A stretch of DNA of 64,000 bases, taken from the NCBI RefSeq assembly GCF_009795845.1, contig NZ_WTEX01000001.1:1-64000 (forward strand). The letters are read 5' to 3'. The DNA is from Gilliamella sp. Lep-s35. Its GTDB lineage: Bacteria > Pseudomonadota > Gammaproteobacteria > Enterobacterales > Orbaceae. A model generated the notes under the pieces. That model was given only the letters and a program-made list of their open reading frames with translations, ran no database searches and was not told where the DNA came from. Below, piece after piece: positions 50,201 through 58,903 of this stretch. A program made the position numbers and the translations under genes. How positions within the stretch are numbered: the stretch's first letter is position 1; each line of letters starts with the position of its first letter.

Positions 50201-50703
50201 ATATACGTTTGATTATCGCTATTGTTTTTGTGTTCCTTCTTATTGGTTGCGACAAAGATCCGTTAGAAAAGGTAGCCGAATATATAGAAAAAAATCACCC
50301 TAAAACCATAACACTTTCTGATTATACTGATTTCGAATGGGATGAAGTTTGGTTAATCAGTGGCAGTATTGGTGGGCGTTATATTACATTAATGCGAGAT
50401 CAAAATATTGATGTTAATAAAGTAGAAACTTCTCCAAATTCTAGATATGGAATAGATAAAGATTATTTTAAAACTATAGTGTACATATATAATAACAAAG
50501 TAGTTTATTACGAATTTCCTCCAGATGGTAGGGGATATTTTAATGCTATAGACGCAATTTGGACGCGTGCCGATTTTGGTTTAGAAAGAGGGCAAATTGT
50601 TGTTGTTTCAAGTAATAATTCTGTATGTGAAGTAAAAGATAGAGATTTGGTTCCCATCAAGCCGATTAAGATCTATGAATTCATGGATGAAAAATTGAAA
50701 TGA
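50197..50703 (+). CDS. array gene 7: exact copy of gene 6
   Basis: 168 residues, identical to gene 6, with the nucleotide sequence repeating at a 503-base period. Its stop again overlaps an ATG that starts a third, truncated copy. Identity implies a recent duplication or continuing gene conversion. Confidence 0.8.
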   Translation: MNIRLIIAIVFVFLLIGCDKDPLEKVAEYIEKNHPKTITLSDYTDFEWDEVWLISGSIGGRYITLMRDQNIDVNKVETSPNSRYGIDKDYFKTIVYIYNNKVVYYEFPPDGRGYFNAIDAIWTRADFGLERGQIVVVSSNNSVCEVKDRDLVPIKPIKIYEFMDEKLK

Positions 50704-50789
50704 ATATACGTTTGATTATCGCTATTGTTTTTGTGTTCCTTCTTATTGGTTGCGACAAAGATCCATTAGAAAAGGTAACTATAACTTAA
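50700..50789 (+). pseudogene. array gene 8: truncated third copy
   Basis: 29 codons: the signal peptide and lipobox LIGC of genes 6 and 7, then DKDPLEKV, after which the frame runs into unrelated sequence and stops at 50787-50789. It marks the right edge of the array. It could encode a bare lipopeptide. Confidence 0.7.
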
Positions 50790-50999
50790 TCACTCCGAAG
50801 CCACCGCACCCAATCCACTGTATCTACTAACAAAAAAGACCTTGTTTTTTACAAAAAATAGATTGAAATAGCATTGATTTTATTAATGTTTTTTATTTTC
50901 TTGTTTTTAACTGTTACTATTTTACTATAACTCAGGTACTGAAATATTCTTTTAAAACTAAGCTAATAATCCATTGATTCTTGCTTATTAAATAGAATG

Positions 51000-51027
51000 T
51001 TGATGTTAACTTATACCACTCTATGTT
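51000..51027 (+). promoter_or_regulatory. promoter of rnr
   Basis: TTGATG (51000-51005), 16-base spacer, TATGTT (51022-51027). The predicted start near 51034 lies after an in-frame ATG at 51028 and before the ATG at 51064, supporting the latter as the rnr start. Confidence 0.5.
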
Positions 51028-51063
51028 ATGCTAGCGCTAATATTAGTCACAGGATATTCCTTT

Positions 51064-53523
51064 ATGATAAAAGACCCATTTTTTGACCGCGAAGCCGAGA
51101 AGTATGATTCCCCAATTGCCAGTCGAGAGCTTATTTTAGATTACCTTAAACAAGAAGCAAAGCCTGCCAGTTTAGAAAAAATTGCTCAAGCTGTTGATAT
51201 TAAAAATGATGAGCAAAAAGTGGCGTTGCACCGGCGTTTGCGTGCTATGGAGCGCGATGGTCAGGTGGTGTTTACACGTCGTAAGTGTTATGCCTTGCCC
51301 GAAAAGTTCGACATGGTCAAAGGTAAGGTTATTGCCCACCGTGATGGTTTTGGCTTTTTGCGGGTAGAGGGTAATCCTGAGGACTATTTTTTAGCACCAG
51401 AACAGATGAAAAAAGTCCTACAAGGCGATGTAATTTTAGCCCAGCCTATCGGCACGCAATACCGAGGTAAAACCGAAGCTAGGGTAGTGCGAATTTTAGA
51501 GCCGCGTAGTAATCAAATTGTTGGCCGTTATTTTATCGAGCAAGGCGTTGGTTTTGTGGTGCCTGATGATAGTCGTTTAAACTTTGATATTTTAATAACA
51601 GGTAAACCCGATCGCACCGTGCGCATGGGGGCGGTTGTAGTCGTTGAGTTACAACAGCGACCAGAGCGTCGTCAAAAAGCGGTGGGTGTGATTAAAGAAG
51701 TGCTTGGCGAAATGATGGGCACAAATTTAGCCATTGATATTGCCCTACGTAATCACGAAATTCCTTATGAACTGCCTAAAGCGGTTGAAATCGAGGCTAG
51801 CAAATTTGCCGATCAAGTGCCCGAAAGTGCCAAAAAAGGCCGTAAAGATTTACGAAATTTACCTTTGGTAACAATTGATGGCGAAGATGCGCGTGATTTT
51901 GATGATGCGGTGTATTGCCAAAAAAACCGTGGCGGTGGCTATCGGTTGTGGGTGGCGATTGCGGATGTGAGTTATTATGTTCGCCCTAGTAAAGCATTAG
52001 ATAAAGAGGCTTGTTTGCGTGGTACGTCGGTTTACTTTCCGTCGCGCGTGGTGCCTATGCTTCCTGAAGTTTTATCTAATGGGCTGTGTTCATTAAATCC
52101 GCAAGTGGATCGCTTATGTTTGGTTTGTGAAATGACGGTGTCTAATCGAGGGCGTTTGACGGGGTATGAGTTTTATGAAGCGGTAATGAACTCGCATGCT
52201 CGGTTAACGTATACCAAAGTGGCGAAGATTTTAGAGGGCGATGAAGAACTTCGTGAGCATTACCGTGATTTGGTACCTCATCTTGAAAACCTTTATGGGC
52301 TTTATAATGTGCTTGATAAAGCACGGGTTACTCGTGGGGCGATAGGGTTTGAGTCAGAAGAGCCTAAATTCATCTTTAATGCTGATAAGCGTATTGAAAG
52401 TGTCGAGCTAGCACAGCGTAACGTGGCGCATAAAATCATTGAGGAGTGCATGATTTTAGCCAATGTGGCTGCGGCAAAATTAGTGATTAAAGCGGATATT
52501 CCTGCATTATTCCGTGTGCATGACAGGCCTGATGAAGATCGCATTAATAATTTGCGTAGTCTTTTAAGCGAACTTGGGTTATCGCTTGGGGGCGGAGCTA
52601 ATCCTAAACCTAAAGATATCGCTGAATTAATGACCGTGGTTGAAACGCGTCCTGATCATGATATGCTACAAACGGTTATTTTGCGCTCTATGAAACAAGC
52701 CATTTACGATCCTGAAAACCGTGGGCATTTTGGTTTAGCGCTTGAGGAATATGGACATTTTACTTCACCAATTCGTCGTTATCCTGATCTACTTTTGCAC
52801 CGTGCGATTAAATGGATTTTAGCGGATGAACAACAAAAAACCAGTAAAACAGGTGGCTACCGTTATACCACTAGCGAAATGCTCTATTTTGGCGAGCACT
52901 GTTCCATGACCGAACGACGTGCCGACGAAGCGGTGCGTGATGTAGTTGATTGGCTTAAATGTGATTATATGCAAGATCATGTCGGCGAGGTTTTTAACGG
53001 TACGATTTCGAGCGTGGTAAATTTTGGCTTCTTTGTGCGATTAGACGATCTATTTATTGATGGCTTAGTACATGTATCATCGCTAGAAAATGATTATTAT
53101 ACGTTTGACGGTTCGCGCAATCGTTTAATTGGTGAAAATACGCGTTTTGTTTACCGTTTGGGTGATAAAGTGCAAGTGAAAGTCGATAACGTCAATCCAG
53201 AAGAGCGTAAAATTGATTTTTCATTAGTGGGTAGTAATAATAAGCCAAAACGTCAGGGAAAAACGGCAAAAGATAAGTCCAAACAAGCCCCAAACGCTCA
53301 ACAAGCTGATTTGCCTGTTAAGCGAAAAGGCAAAAAATCAACCAGTAAAAAAAGTAGCGCGAAGCCAAATACTAAGCAAAATACTAAACCAAGTACTAAA
53401 TCAAGTACCCCAAAAAAGGCAAAATCGAACGCTAAATCAAGCATGAAAGCAAGTGCTAAAGTTGAAGTGAAAGCTAAAAGTAAAAAACGTAGTAAATCAA
53501 AATCAACCAATAAAACCAAATAG
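51064..53523 (+). CDS. rnr: exoribonuclease RNase R
   Basis: 819 residues from ATG 51064 ([20 protein letters not shown], matching the E. coli N-terminus). Order: helix-turn-helix (about 20-75), two cold-shock domains (about 80-230), RNB catalytic domain with [12 protein letters not shown] (about 274-285, metal-binding Asps), S1 domain (about 632-715), then a Lys/Ser/Thr-rich tail of about 100 residues with repeats such as [14 protein letters not shown]. Processive 3'-5' decay of structured RNA. Codon usage is richer in G and C than the neighbouring lipoprotein array. In operon with rlmB, as in E. coli. Confidence 0.97.
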   Translation: MIKDPFFDREAEKYDSPIASRELILDYLKQEAKPASLEKIAQAVDIKNDEQKVALHRRLRAMERDGQVVFTRRKCYALPEKFDMVKGKVIAHRDGFGFLRVEGNPEDYFLAPEQMKKVLQGDVILAQPIGTQYRGKTEARVVRILEPRSNQIVGRYFIEQGVGFVVPDDSRLNFDILITGKPDRTVRMGAVVVVELQQRPERRQKAVGVIKEVLGEMMGTNLAIDIALRNHEIPYELPKAVEIEASKFADQVPESAKKGRKDLRNLPLVTIDGEDARDFDDAVYCQKNRGGGYRLWVAIADVSYYVRPSKALDKEACLRGTSVYFPSRVVPMLPEVLSNGLCSLNPQVDRLCLVCEMTVSNRGRLTGYEFYEAVMNSHARLTYTKVAKILEGDEELREHYRDLVPHLENLYGLYNVLDKARVTRGAIGFESEEPKFIFNADKRIESVELAQRNVAHKIIEECMILANVAAAKLVIKADIPALFRVHDRPDEDRINNLRSLLSELGLSLGGGANPKPKDIAELMTVVETRPDHDMLQTVILRSMKQAIYDPENRGHFGLALEEYGHFTSPIRRYPDLLLHRAIKWILADEQQKTSKTGGYRYTTSEMLYFGEHCSMTERRADEAVRDVVDWLKCDYMQDHVGEVFNGTISSVVNFGFFVRLDDLFIDGLVHVSSLENDYYTFDGSRNRLIGENTRFVYRLGDKVQVKVDNVNPEERKIDFSLVGSNNKPKRQGKTAKDKSKQAPNAQQADLPVKRKGKKSTSKKSSAKPNTKQNTKPSTKSSTPKKAKSNAKSSMKASAKVEVKAKSKKRSKSKSTNKTK

Positions 53524-53550
53524 TTAATAAGATAAAAGAGTAACAAATAA

Positions 53551-54312
53551 ATGAGTGAAACAGTTTATGGCCTGCACGCCATTGAAGCATTATTAGCACG
53601 TTCGCCAGAAAGAATTATTGAAGTATTTATTATTAAAGGGCGTGAAGATAAACGCCTTCTTGCCGTTGTGCGTCAGTTAGAGCAACTTGGCTTGCCAGTG
53701 AAAATAGCTAATCGTCAATGGTTAGATGAAAAGTCGAAAAACGGCGTGCACCAAGGTATTTTAGCCATGGTAAAACCAAACCGAGGTTATCAAGAAAACG
53801 ACATTCCGCTATTAATGGAACAGCAACCAAACCCCGTTATTTTAATTTTAGATGGTGTGACTGATCCCCACAATTTAGGCGCTTGCATTCGTACTGCCGA
53901 TGCGGCTGGGGTTGATTTTATTATTGTGCCAAAAGATCGCTCCGCACCACTAAATTCCACCGCACAAAAAGTTGCCTGTGGCGCAGCTGAAAGCGTGCCT
54001 GTGGTTAGAGTAACCAATTTGGCACGTACTATGCGAATGCTGCAAGACGAGTATCAAGTTTGGATTGTGGGTACCGCAGGCGAAGCAGATAAGACGCTTT
54101 ATCAAACCGATTTTTATAAAACATCAACACAAACCGCACTTGCATTGGTAATGGGTGCTGAAGGTGAAGGCATGCGTCGTTTAACCAAAGAACACTGTGA
54201 TGAATTAGTCAGCATTCCAATGGCGGGTATTGTGTCATCACTAAATGTATCGGTAGCAACTGGTGTATGCTTGTTTGAAATTGTTCGGCAAAAATCCCTT
54301 GTTATAACTTAA
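53551..54312 (+). CDS. rlmB: 23S rRNA 2'-O-methyltransferase RlmB
   Basis: 253 residues. SpoU/TrmH knot enzyme: N-terminal substrate domain (VYGLHAIEALLARSPERI), then DPHNLGACIRTADA (about 110-123), VMGAEGEGMRRL and SIPMAGIVSSLNVSVATG. It methylates the ribose of G2251 in 23S rRNA. 27 bases after rnr. Confidence 0.95.
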   Translation: MSETVYGLHAIEALLARSPERIIEVFIIKGREDKRLLAVVRQLEQLGLPVKIANRQWLDEKSKNGVHQGILAMVKPNRGYQENDIPLLMEQQPNPVILILDGVTDPHNLGACIRTADAAGVDFIIVPKDRSAPLNSTAQKVACGAAESVPVVRVTNLARTMRMLQDEYQVWIVGTAGEADKTLYQTDFYKTSTQTALALVMGAEGEGMRRLTKEHCDELVSIPMAGIVSSLNVSVATGVCLFEIVRQKSLVIT

Positions 54313-54739
54313 TTTAAATAATTATAACCGTATTACTTATCTAACGATTTAAATTTTATATTAAATCAATATGTTGTGTTAAGCCAATACGGTTAAAACT
54401 GTCATAAAAATATATCAATAAATATCATTTTTATTAGCTTGAATTTTTCATTCATCTTTAAAAAAGCTAAACAAGCCGATAAGTATCGTTTGTTAAAAAG
54501 TTTCAGGAAAACCCTACGTTTAAGTATAAAATTGTTATTTTTCAATAACTTGGTTAAGTTGGTAAATTGTGATTTTATCAAGCTTATTCCTACTTATACT
54601 CTTTCATAAAATGTTTATTTTCATGATACAAATAGACATCATCCAATTTTTTGCCATTTTTATTGGCAAAAATACCAACTAGGTAAGCAAATCTATCTCA
54701 CTTATACTTAATTTATGAAGTAAATAGGTGAATAAGTTT
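54313..54739. other. intergenic region before the PTS operon
   Basis: About 430 AT-rich bases. Contains one copy of the dispersed repeat (54490-54533) and presumably the operon promoter. No terminator-antiterminator (RAT) structure and no RNA gene recognised. Confidence 0.45.
54490..54533 (+). repeat. dispersed 37-44 bp repeat, copy 3
   Basis: TTGTTAAAAAGTTTCAGG, eight bases, then ACGTTTAAGTATAAAATT. The cleanest copy, 207 bases upstream of the PTS regulator. Confidence 0.6.
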
Positions 54740-56830
54740 ATGCGAACAAGAACCATTGAATTATTTAAAAAATTTATTTCAATCGACTACCCAATCACCT
54801 CCGAAATGCTATCGGATGAATTTCAAATTAGTGTGCGAACTATTCGTAATGAAATCCAAGAAATTAATGCGTTTTTAACGCAAAGACAGTTTCCTTTAAT
54901 TTCAACAGTACGTAGTAAAGGTTTTATAATCAATGCGCCACAAGATGAAAAACAGTTAATTTATAATGCATTATTGGGCATACCAATCTCATCGATTTTA
55001 AGTAAAGATGAACGCCAGTTTGATTTGTTATTGTCTATCGCTTTTTCTGCTTCTCCTACCATTTTAAGCCATAAAGAAGATGTATATTTTGTATCAAAAA
55101 GTGTTTTAGATGAAGATGTTAGAAAACTCAAAGCACGACTTAAAAAATATGATATTGAATTAATTAGCCAGCCAAAGCAAGGTATGCAGTTTGTGGGGTT
55201 AGAGCGTTCTATTCGTTTAATGATGTATGAAGCGATTAATCAGTTTTTGGGGAATCTTGAATTAGATAAACCACGAAATGAGATGAGTTTGATACAGCAG
55301 TTACTGTTCAATTATATTCCTCAAGAATTAATAGATAGTTTATTACAACTTGCTCATCAAACGCTTAGCCAGATTCATGATGAAATTTATGTTCAGCAAT
55401 TGGTTGTTTTTACTGCTATTTGGATAATTCGAAATCAACAGCAACATCACCTTACCATGATAAGAGTGGATTTTAATAATAATGATTTGGGTGAAATAGC
55501 AAGGTTTATTCATTTAACTTGTCAACAGATTGCTTTGCAGGTCAGCAGGCAAGAGCAACAATACATTATTTATATGTTAGAAGCGTTTAATACCAAGGAT
55601 ATTAATAACTATGTCGAATGGGTAAATGCGCAGTTATTAGCCATTAAGCTAGTTAATTATGTCGAAGAAAAAACGCAAATTCCATTTTCAACCAAGCAAG
55701 AGCAACTGTACGAAAACTTATGTAAACACTTAGCAGGGCTGATTGCCCGAGTAAGTAATAATATTCATATTGTTAATCCATTACTTGATAACATCAAACA
55801 AAACTATAGCGAAATTCATGCCGTTATTACCACTTTTATGCACGATCTTGAAACAACGTTAAGTCGTAAAATTTCAGATGATGAAATCGCATTTTTAACT
55901 ATCCATTTTTCAGCTTTTGCTAGCGCAATAAATCAACAGCGAAGTTACTATTTTAAAGCAGTGGTATTTTGTGATCATGGTATTGCAACCTCTAACTTAT
56001 TAGCTGAAACACTTAAAGAGTTTTTTAGTATTGATGTATTGGCAATTTTAGGCCGCCATGATCAGGATCTATTAGCTCAACTTGATTTTGACTTAATTTT
56101 TTCTACGTTTCCATTGCAGCACTTAGCTCATCCTGTATTGGTGTTAGAACCGATTTTAAAAGAAAAAAATCATCCTATTATTACTGATTTTTTAGCTAAA
56201 CACAGTGCTAATCAACGGGTTGTAAATCATTTAGTGGATGCGACCGATCTTTTCTATTCACTGGTTGATTTGATTCAACAAAGTGGTGGCATTGTGTCTG
56301 CTCCTATCTATAACCAACTCGAAAAGTGTTTGGCAATCAATAACCTTAAAATCAATAAAAGGAAAATCCAGCCTATGTTGAAAGATATTCTTACCGATAA
56401 TGACATTATCTTGCAGCAAGATAGCTCAGATTGGCGACAAGCGATCAAAATTGCTGCGGAGCCGTTATTAAAAAAACAATTTATTTTACCTTCCTATATC
56501 GAAGCTATGATTACCTCGGTCGAACAATATGGCCCTTACATAGTCATAGGTAAACATTTAGCTTTGGCACATGCTCGCCCTGAAGACGGCGTAAATCAAT
56601 TAGGAGTGAGTGTGGTAACCATGCGACATGCTGTTGATTTTGGTAATTCTGAAATGGGTCCGGTAAAAATTATATTTTGTTTGGCCGCTATCGATTCGTT
56701 TTCTCATCTCAATATTATGCGCAGTTTGATTGAATTAATTAATGATGAACAAAAACTTGAACGCTTAACGATGTGTGATTCTGTACAGCAATTTAAAACC
56801 ATTTTATTTAATGAACCGAATTTAGATTAA
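54740..56830 (+). CDS. PRD-type PTS-responsive activator with fused EIIB and EIIA domains
   Basis: 696 residues from ATG 54740 (AGGTGA 8 bases upstream; a GTG at 54728 is the alternative). Order: DNA-binding HTH (about 5-55, SEMLSDEFQISVRTIRNEIQ); two PRD domains, the second clear (LCKHLAGLI and DEIAFLTIHFSAF, with phosphorylatable His); an EIIB-like domain (VVFCDHGIATSNLL, Cys kept); and a C-terminal EIIA of the ascorbate/mannitol type (ALAHARPEDGV, His kept). It has no RNA-binding CAT domain, so it should activate transcription (MtlR/LicR type) and not antiterminate. As no separate EIIA gene is present, its EIIA may also serve transport. Confidence 0.85.
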   Translation: MRTRTIELFKKFISIDYPITSEMLSDEFQISVRTIRNEIQEINAFLTQRQFPLISTVRSKGFIINAPQDEKQLIYNALLGIPISSILSKDERQFDLLLSIAFSASPTILSHKEDVYFVSKSVLDEDVRKLKARLKKYDIELISQPKQGMQFVGLERSIRLMMYEAINQFLGNLELDKPRNEMSLIQQLLFNYIPQELIDSLLQLAHQTLSQIHDEIYVQQLVVFTAIWIIRNQQQHHLTMIRVDFNNNDLGEIARFIHLTCQQIALQVSRQEQQYIIYMLEAFNTKDINNYVEWVNAQLLAIKLVNYVEEKTQIPFSTKQEQLYENLCKHLAGLIARVSNNIHIVNPLLDNIKQNYSEIHAVITTFMHDLETTLSRKISDDEIAFLTIHFSAFASAINQQRSYYFKAVVFCDHGIATSNLLAETLKEFFSIDVLAILGRHDQDLLAQLDFDLIFSTFPLQHLAHPVLVLEPILKEKNHPIITDFLAKHSANQRVVNHLVDATDLFYSLVDLIQQSGGIVSAPIYNQLEKCLAINNLKINKRKIQPMLKDILTDNDIILQQDSSDWRQAIKIAAEPLLKKQFILPSYIEAMITSVEQYGPYIVIGKHLALAHARPEDGVNQLGVSVVTMRHAVDFGNSEMGPVKIIFCLAAIDSFSHLNIMRSLIELINDEQKLERLTMCDSVQQFKTILFNEPNLD

Positions 56831-56856
56831 ACCATTAAATTGTAGGAGGATAGAAC

Positions 56857-57159
56857 ATGAGTAATTTAATCATTTTATTTGTTTGTGGTGCAGGGCTAGG
56901 CAGTAGTTTTGCTGCACAAATGGCGACCGAAGATGTACTAAAAACTAAAGGTATTGAGGCTAAGTTAGATCATACCGATATTTCATCTGCCGCGGCAATG
57001 AACGCCGATATTATCATCACAGCTGAAAATTTTCGCCCTCAATTTGCTAAATTCAATATTAGCGAGAAGACCTCAATTGTCTACCTTAAAAATATTGTTT
57101 CAAAAACCGAAATTGATGAAAAGTTAACCCCAGTGTTGCAACAAAAGGGACTAGTTTAA
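56857..57159 (+). CDS. PTS sugar transporter EIIB (ascorbate family)
   Basis: 100 residues. LFVCGAGLGSSFAAQM (about 6-21) holds the phosphorylated Cys; size and pattern match the ascorbate/galactitol-type EIIB (UlaB-like). It transfers phosphate from EIIA to the sugar carried by IIC. TAGGAGGATAG gives a strong ribosome site. Between the regulator and IIC. Confidence 0.9.
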   Translation: MSNLIILFVCGAGLGSSFAAQMATEDVLKTKGIEAKLDHTDISSAAAMNADIIITAENFRPQFAKFNISEKTSIVYLKNIVSKTEIDEKLTPVLQQKGLV

Positions 57160-57180
57160 ATTGCAAAATAGGAGAATATT

Positions 57181-58470
57181 ATGAACGTAATTAACTTTAT
57201 TATCGATAATATTTTAACTCAAGCTTCAATAACCATTAGCTTAATTGCTATGTTTGGCTTGATTTTACAACGTAAATCAGTCGGACAAATTATTTCAGGA
57301 TCGCTTAAAACATTATTGGGCTTTCAAGTGCTTAATGCAGGGGCAAGTATTATTGTGGGCAGTTTGACTTATTTCGGTCATATTTTTACTGCCGGTTTTA
57401 ATATGCAAGGGATTATTCCTTCTATTGAGGCGATTAACGGGCAAGCAATGAGCCAGTTAGGCTTAGGCCGTGATATTGCTCTGACTTTTTTGATGATCTT
57501 TATTTTTAATATTCTTATTGCCCGTTTTACACGCTGGAAATATATCTTTTTAACTGGTCAGGCAATTCTTTGGATGGCTACCATGACCACCGTATTTGGT
57601 AGTTTTGCAGGGCTTTCAGGGATTATGTTAATTGTTGTTGGCGGTCTGGTTGGTGCACTTTTTGCGGTATTTATGCCCGCTATTGCACAGCCGATTATTC
57701 GTAAAGTGACGGGATCTAATGATATAGCTCTTGGCCATTTCTGTACAATCGGTTACTTATTTGAAGCAGGCGTTGCCTATGTGGTCGGTGAACGAGGTGA
57801 AAACAAACGTTCAATTGAAGAGATGAAATTGCCTAAATCATTTGAATTTTTGCAAGATACTTATTTGTCGGTCATGGTGGTAATGATACCACTTTATATT
57901 ATTACCGTTCTTTTTGCTGGTGAAGAATATGCTTCAACATTGTCTGGTGGACAACATTATGTGATGTATGCCTTTACGCAAGCGATTATTTTTGTAGTAG
58001 GCATCTATGTGTTATTAGCTGGTGTTAGGTTATTGCTCGGAGAAATTGTGCCCGCATTTAGAGGCATTGCGATGAAGGTTGTTCCTAATGCCATACCAGC
58101 ACTTGATTGTCCTGTGTTCTTCCCTTATAGCCCTAATGCGGTAATTTTAGGGTTTATTACCACGTCAATTGGTACGGTGATTGCGATGTTAACCTTGCCA
58201 GTTTTTGGATTAGCCATGATTTTACCAGGCATGCTAACTAACTTTTTTGCAGGCGGTACTGCTGGCATATTTGGTAATGCGGTAGGAGGTCGTCGTGGGG
58301 CTCTTATTGGTGGCATTGCGCATGGATTTTTTATTACTTTGTTACCAGCGTTGCTTGTGACTATCTTTAACCAAATGGGCTTTATTAATGCAACAGCCAC
58401 CGATGTCGATACGGTTACGGCGGCATTGCTCTATGCATGGATTTTAAGTCCGTTATTAAAGAATTTTTAG
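57181..58470 (+). CDS. PTS EIIC, UlaA/SgaT family
   Basis: 429 residues, about 11 membrane segments. Family features: RKSVGQIISGSLKTLLGF near 30-47, the substrate-side segment LGHFCTIGYLFEAGVAYVVG, and FFPYSPNAVILGF near 313-325. The family carries L-ascorbate in E. coli (465 residues), but the operon lacks ulaD, ulaE, ulaF and ulaG and has an aldolase instead, so the substrate is probably another sugar. Confidence 0.9.
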   Translation: MNVINFIIDNILTQASITISLIAMFGLILQRKSVGQIISGSLKTLLGFQVLNAGASIIVGSLTYFGHIFTAGFNMQGIIPSIEAINGQAMSQLGLGRDIALTFLMIFIFNILIARFTRWKYIFLTGQAILWMATMTTVFGSFAGLSGIMLIVVGGLVGALFAVFMPAIAQPIIRKVTGSNDIALGHFCTIGYLFEAGVAYVVGERGENKRSIEEMKLPKSFEFLQDTYLSVMVVMIPLYIITVLFAGEEYASTLSGGQHYVMYAFTQAIIFVVGIYVLLAGVRLLLGEIVPAFRGIAMKVVPNAIPALDCPVFFPYSPNAVILGFITTSIGTVIAMLTLPVFGLAMILPGMLTNFFAGGTAGIFGNAVGGRRGALIGGIAHGFFITLLPALLVTIFNQMGFINATATDVDTVTAALLYAWILSPLLKNF

Positions 58471-58484
58471 TTTAGGAGATTGCT

Positions 58485-58892
58485 ATGTTTAACTTTTTCA
58501 AAAAAAGTCACCCTAAAACAGAATCCAAACAGAAATCAGAAATAAAAGTCACTCTGACATCATCGCAAATAGAGCAAATTGAACAAGATATTAACCAGTT
58601 ATTACAACAAATTGACCAAACTGATGATGCGGTAATTTTAGCCACATTATGCGAAAAAGCTGGACTGCTATATTGTCAATTAGATCGTGCCGATTTTGCA
58701 ATTGAATATTTAGAAAAGAGTTTACAACATAAAAAATCAATTGGAGAGGGGTATAAAGCATTAATGAATTTGTACAACCATAAACGTGCCGATGCCGCAC
58801 AAAATGGTTCAATAGACGATATTGATTTTTGGATGAATAAGATCGATTCCATGCGCAACATTGCCAAACAAGTTACAGTTCAACGAGATTAA
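58485..58892 (+). CDS. small TPR-like helical protein of the PTS operon
   Basis: 135 residues, no named family recognised. Basic N-terminus (MFNFFKKSHPKTESKQ), then paired helices: AGLLYCQLDRADFAIEYLEKS (split here as AGLLYCQLDRADF and AIEYLEKSL) is a good tetratricopeptide unit near 68-90, followed by GYKALMNLYN. Soluble. It begins 14 bases after IIC with AGGAGA and is clearly co-transcribed. Perhaps a scaffold or regulator for the enzymes; this is inferred only from position. Confidence 0.7.
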   Translation: MFNFFKKSHPKTESKQKSEIKVTLTSSQIEQIEQDINQLLQQIDQTDDAVILATLCEKAGLLYCQLDRADFAIEYLEKSLQHKKSIGEGYKALMNLYNHKRADAAQNGSIDDIDFWMNKIDSMRNIAKQVTVQRD

Positions 58893-58903
58893 AGGAAATT
58901 ATT

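Larger units (their letters stand above)
49694..50763 (+). repeat. 503-bp direct tandem repeat, two full copies and a partial third
   Basis: Units start at 49694, 50197 and 50700. The first two appear identical base for base. The third keeps about 64 bases before a CCG to CCA change and loses similarity after AAAAGGTA. Unit length is not a multiple of 3 because adjacent genes overlap by 4 bases. Confidence 0.9.

Noticed and set aside
47000-50800. CRISPR array or phage-type repeat
   Set aside because: The repeats are whole genes of about 500 bases, not short direct repeats with unique spacers. No CRISPR array was seen anywhere in the window.
53298-53546. A hydrophobic minus-strand frame of 82 codons
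   Set aside because: It is the antisense of the Lys-rich RNase R tail, which always reads as Leu/Phe-rich on the other strand.
54313-54739. BglG-type antitermination target upstream of the PTS regulator
   Set aside because: The regulator has a DNA-binding HTH and no CAT RNA-binding domain, and no terminator overlapping a RAT-like hairpin was found.
57181-58470. Naming the PTS genes ulaA/ulaB
   Set aside because: Family match is good, but the ascorbate catabolic genes are missing and an aldolase and kinase are present, so the substrate is probably different.
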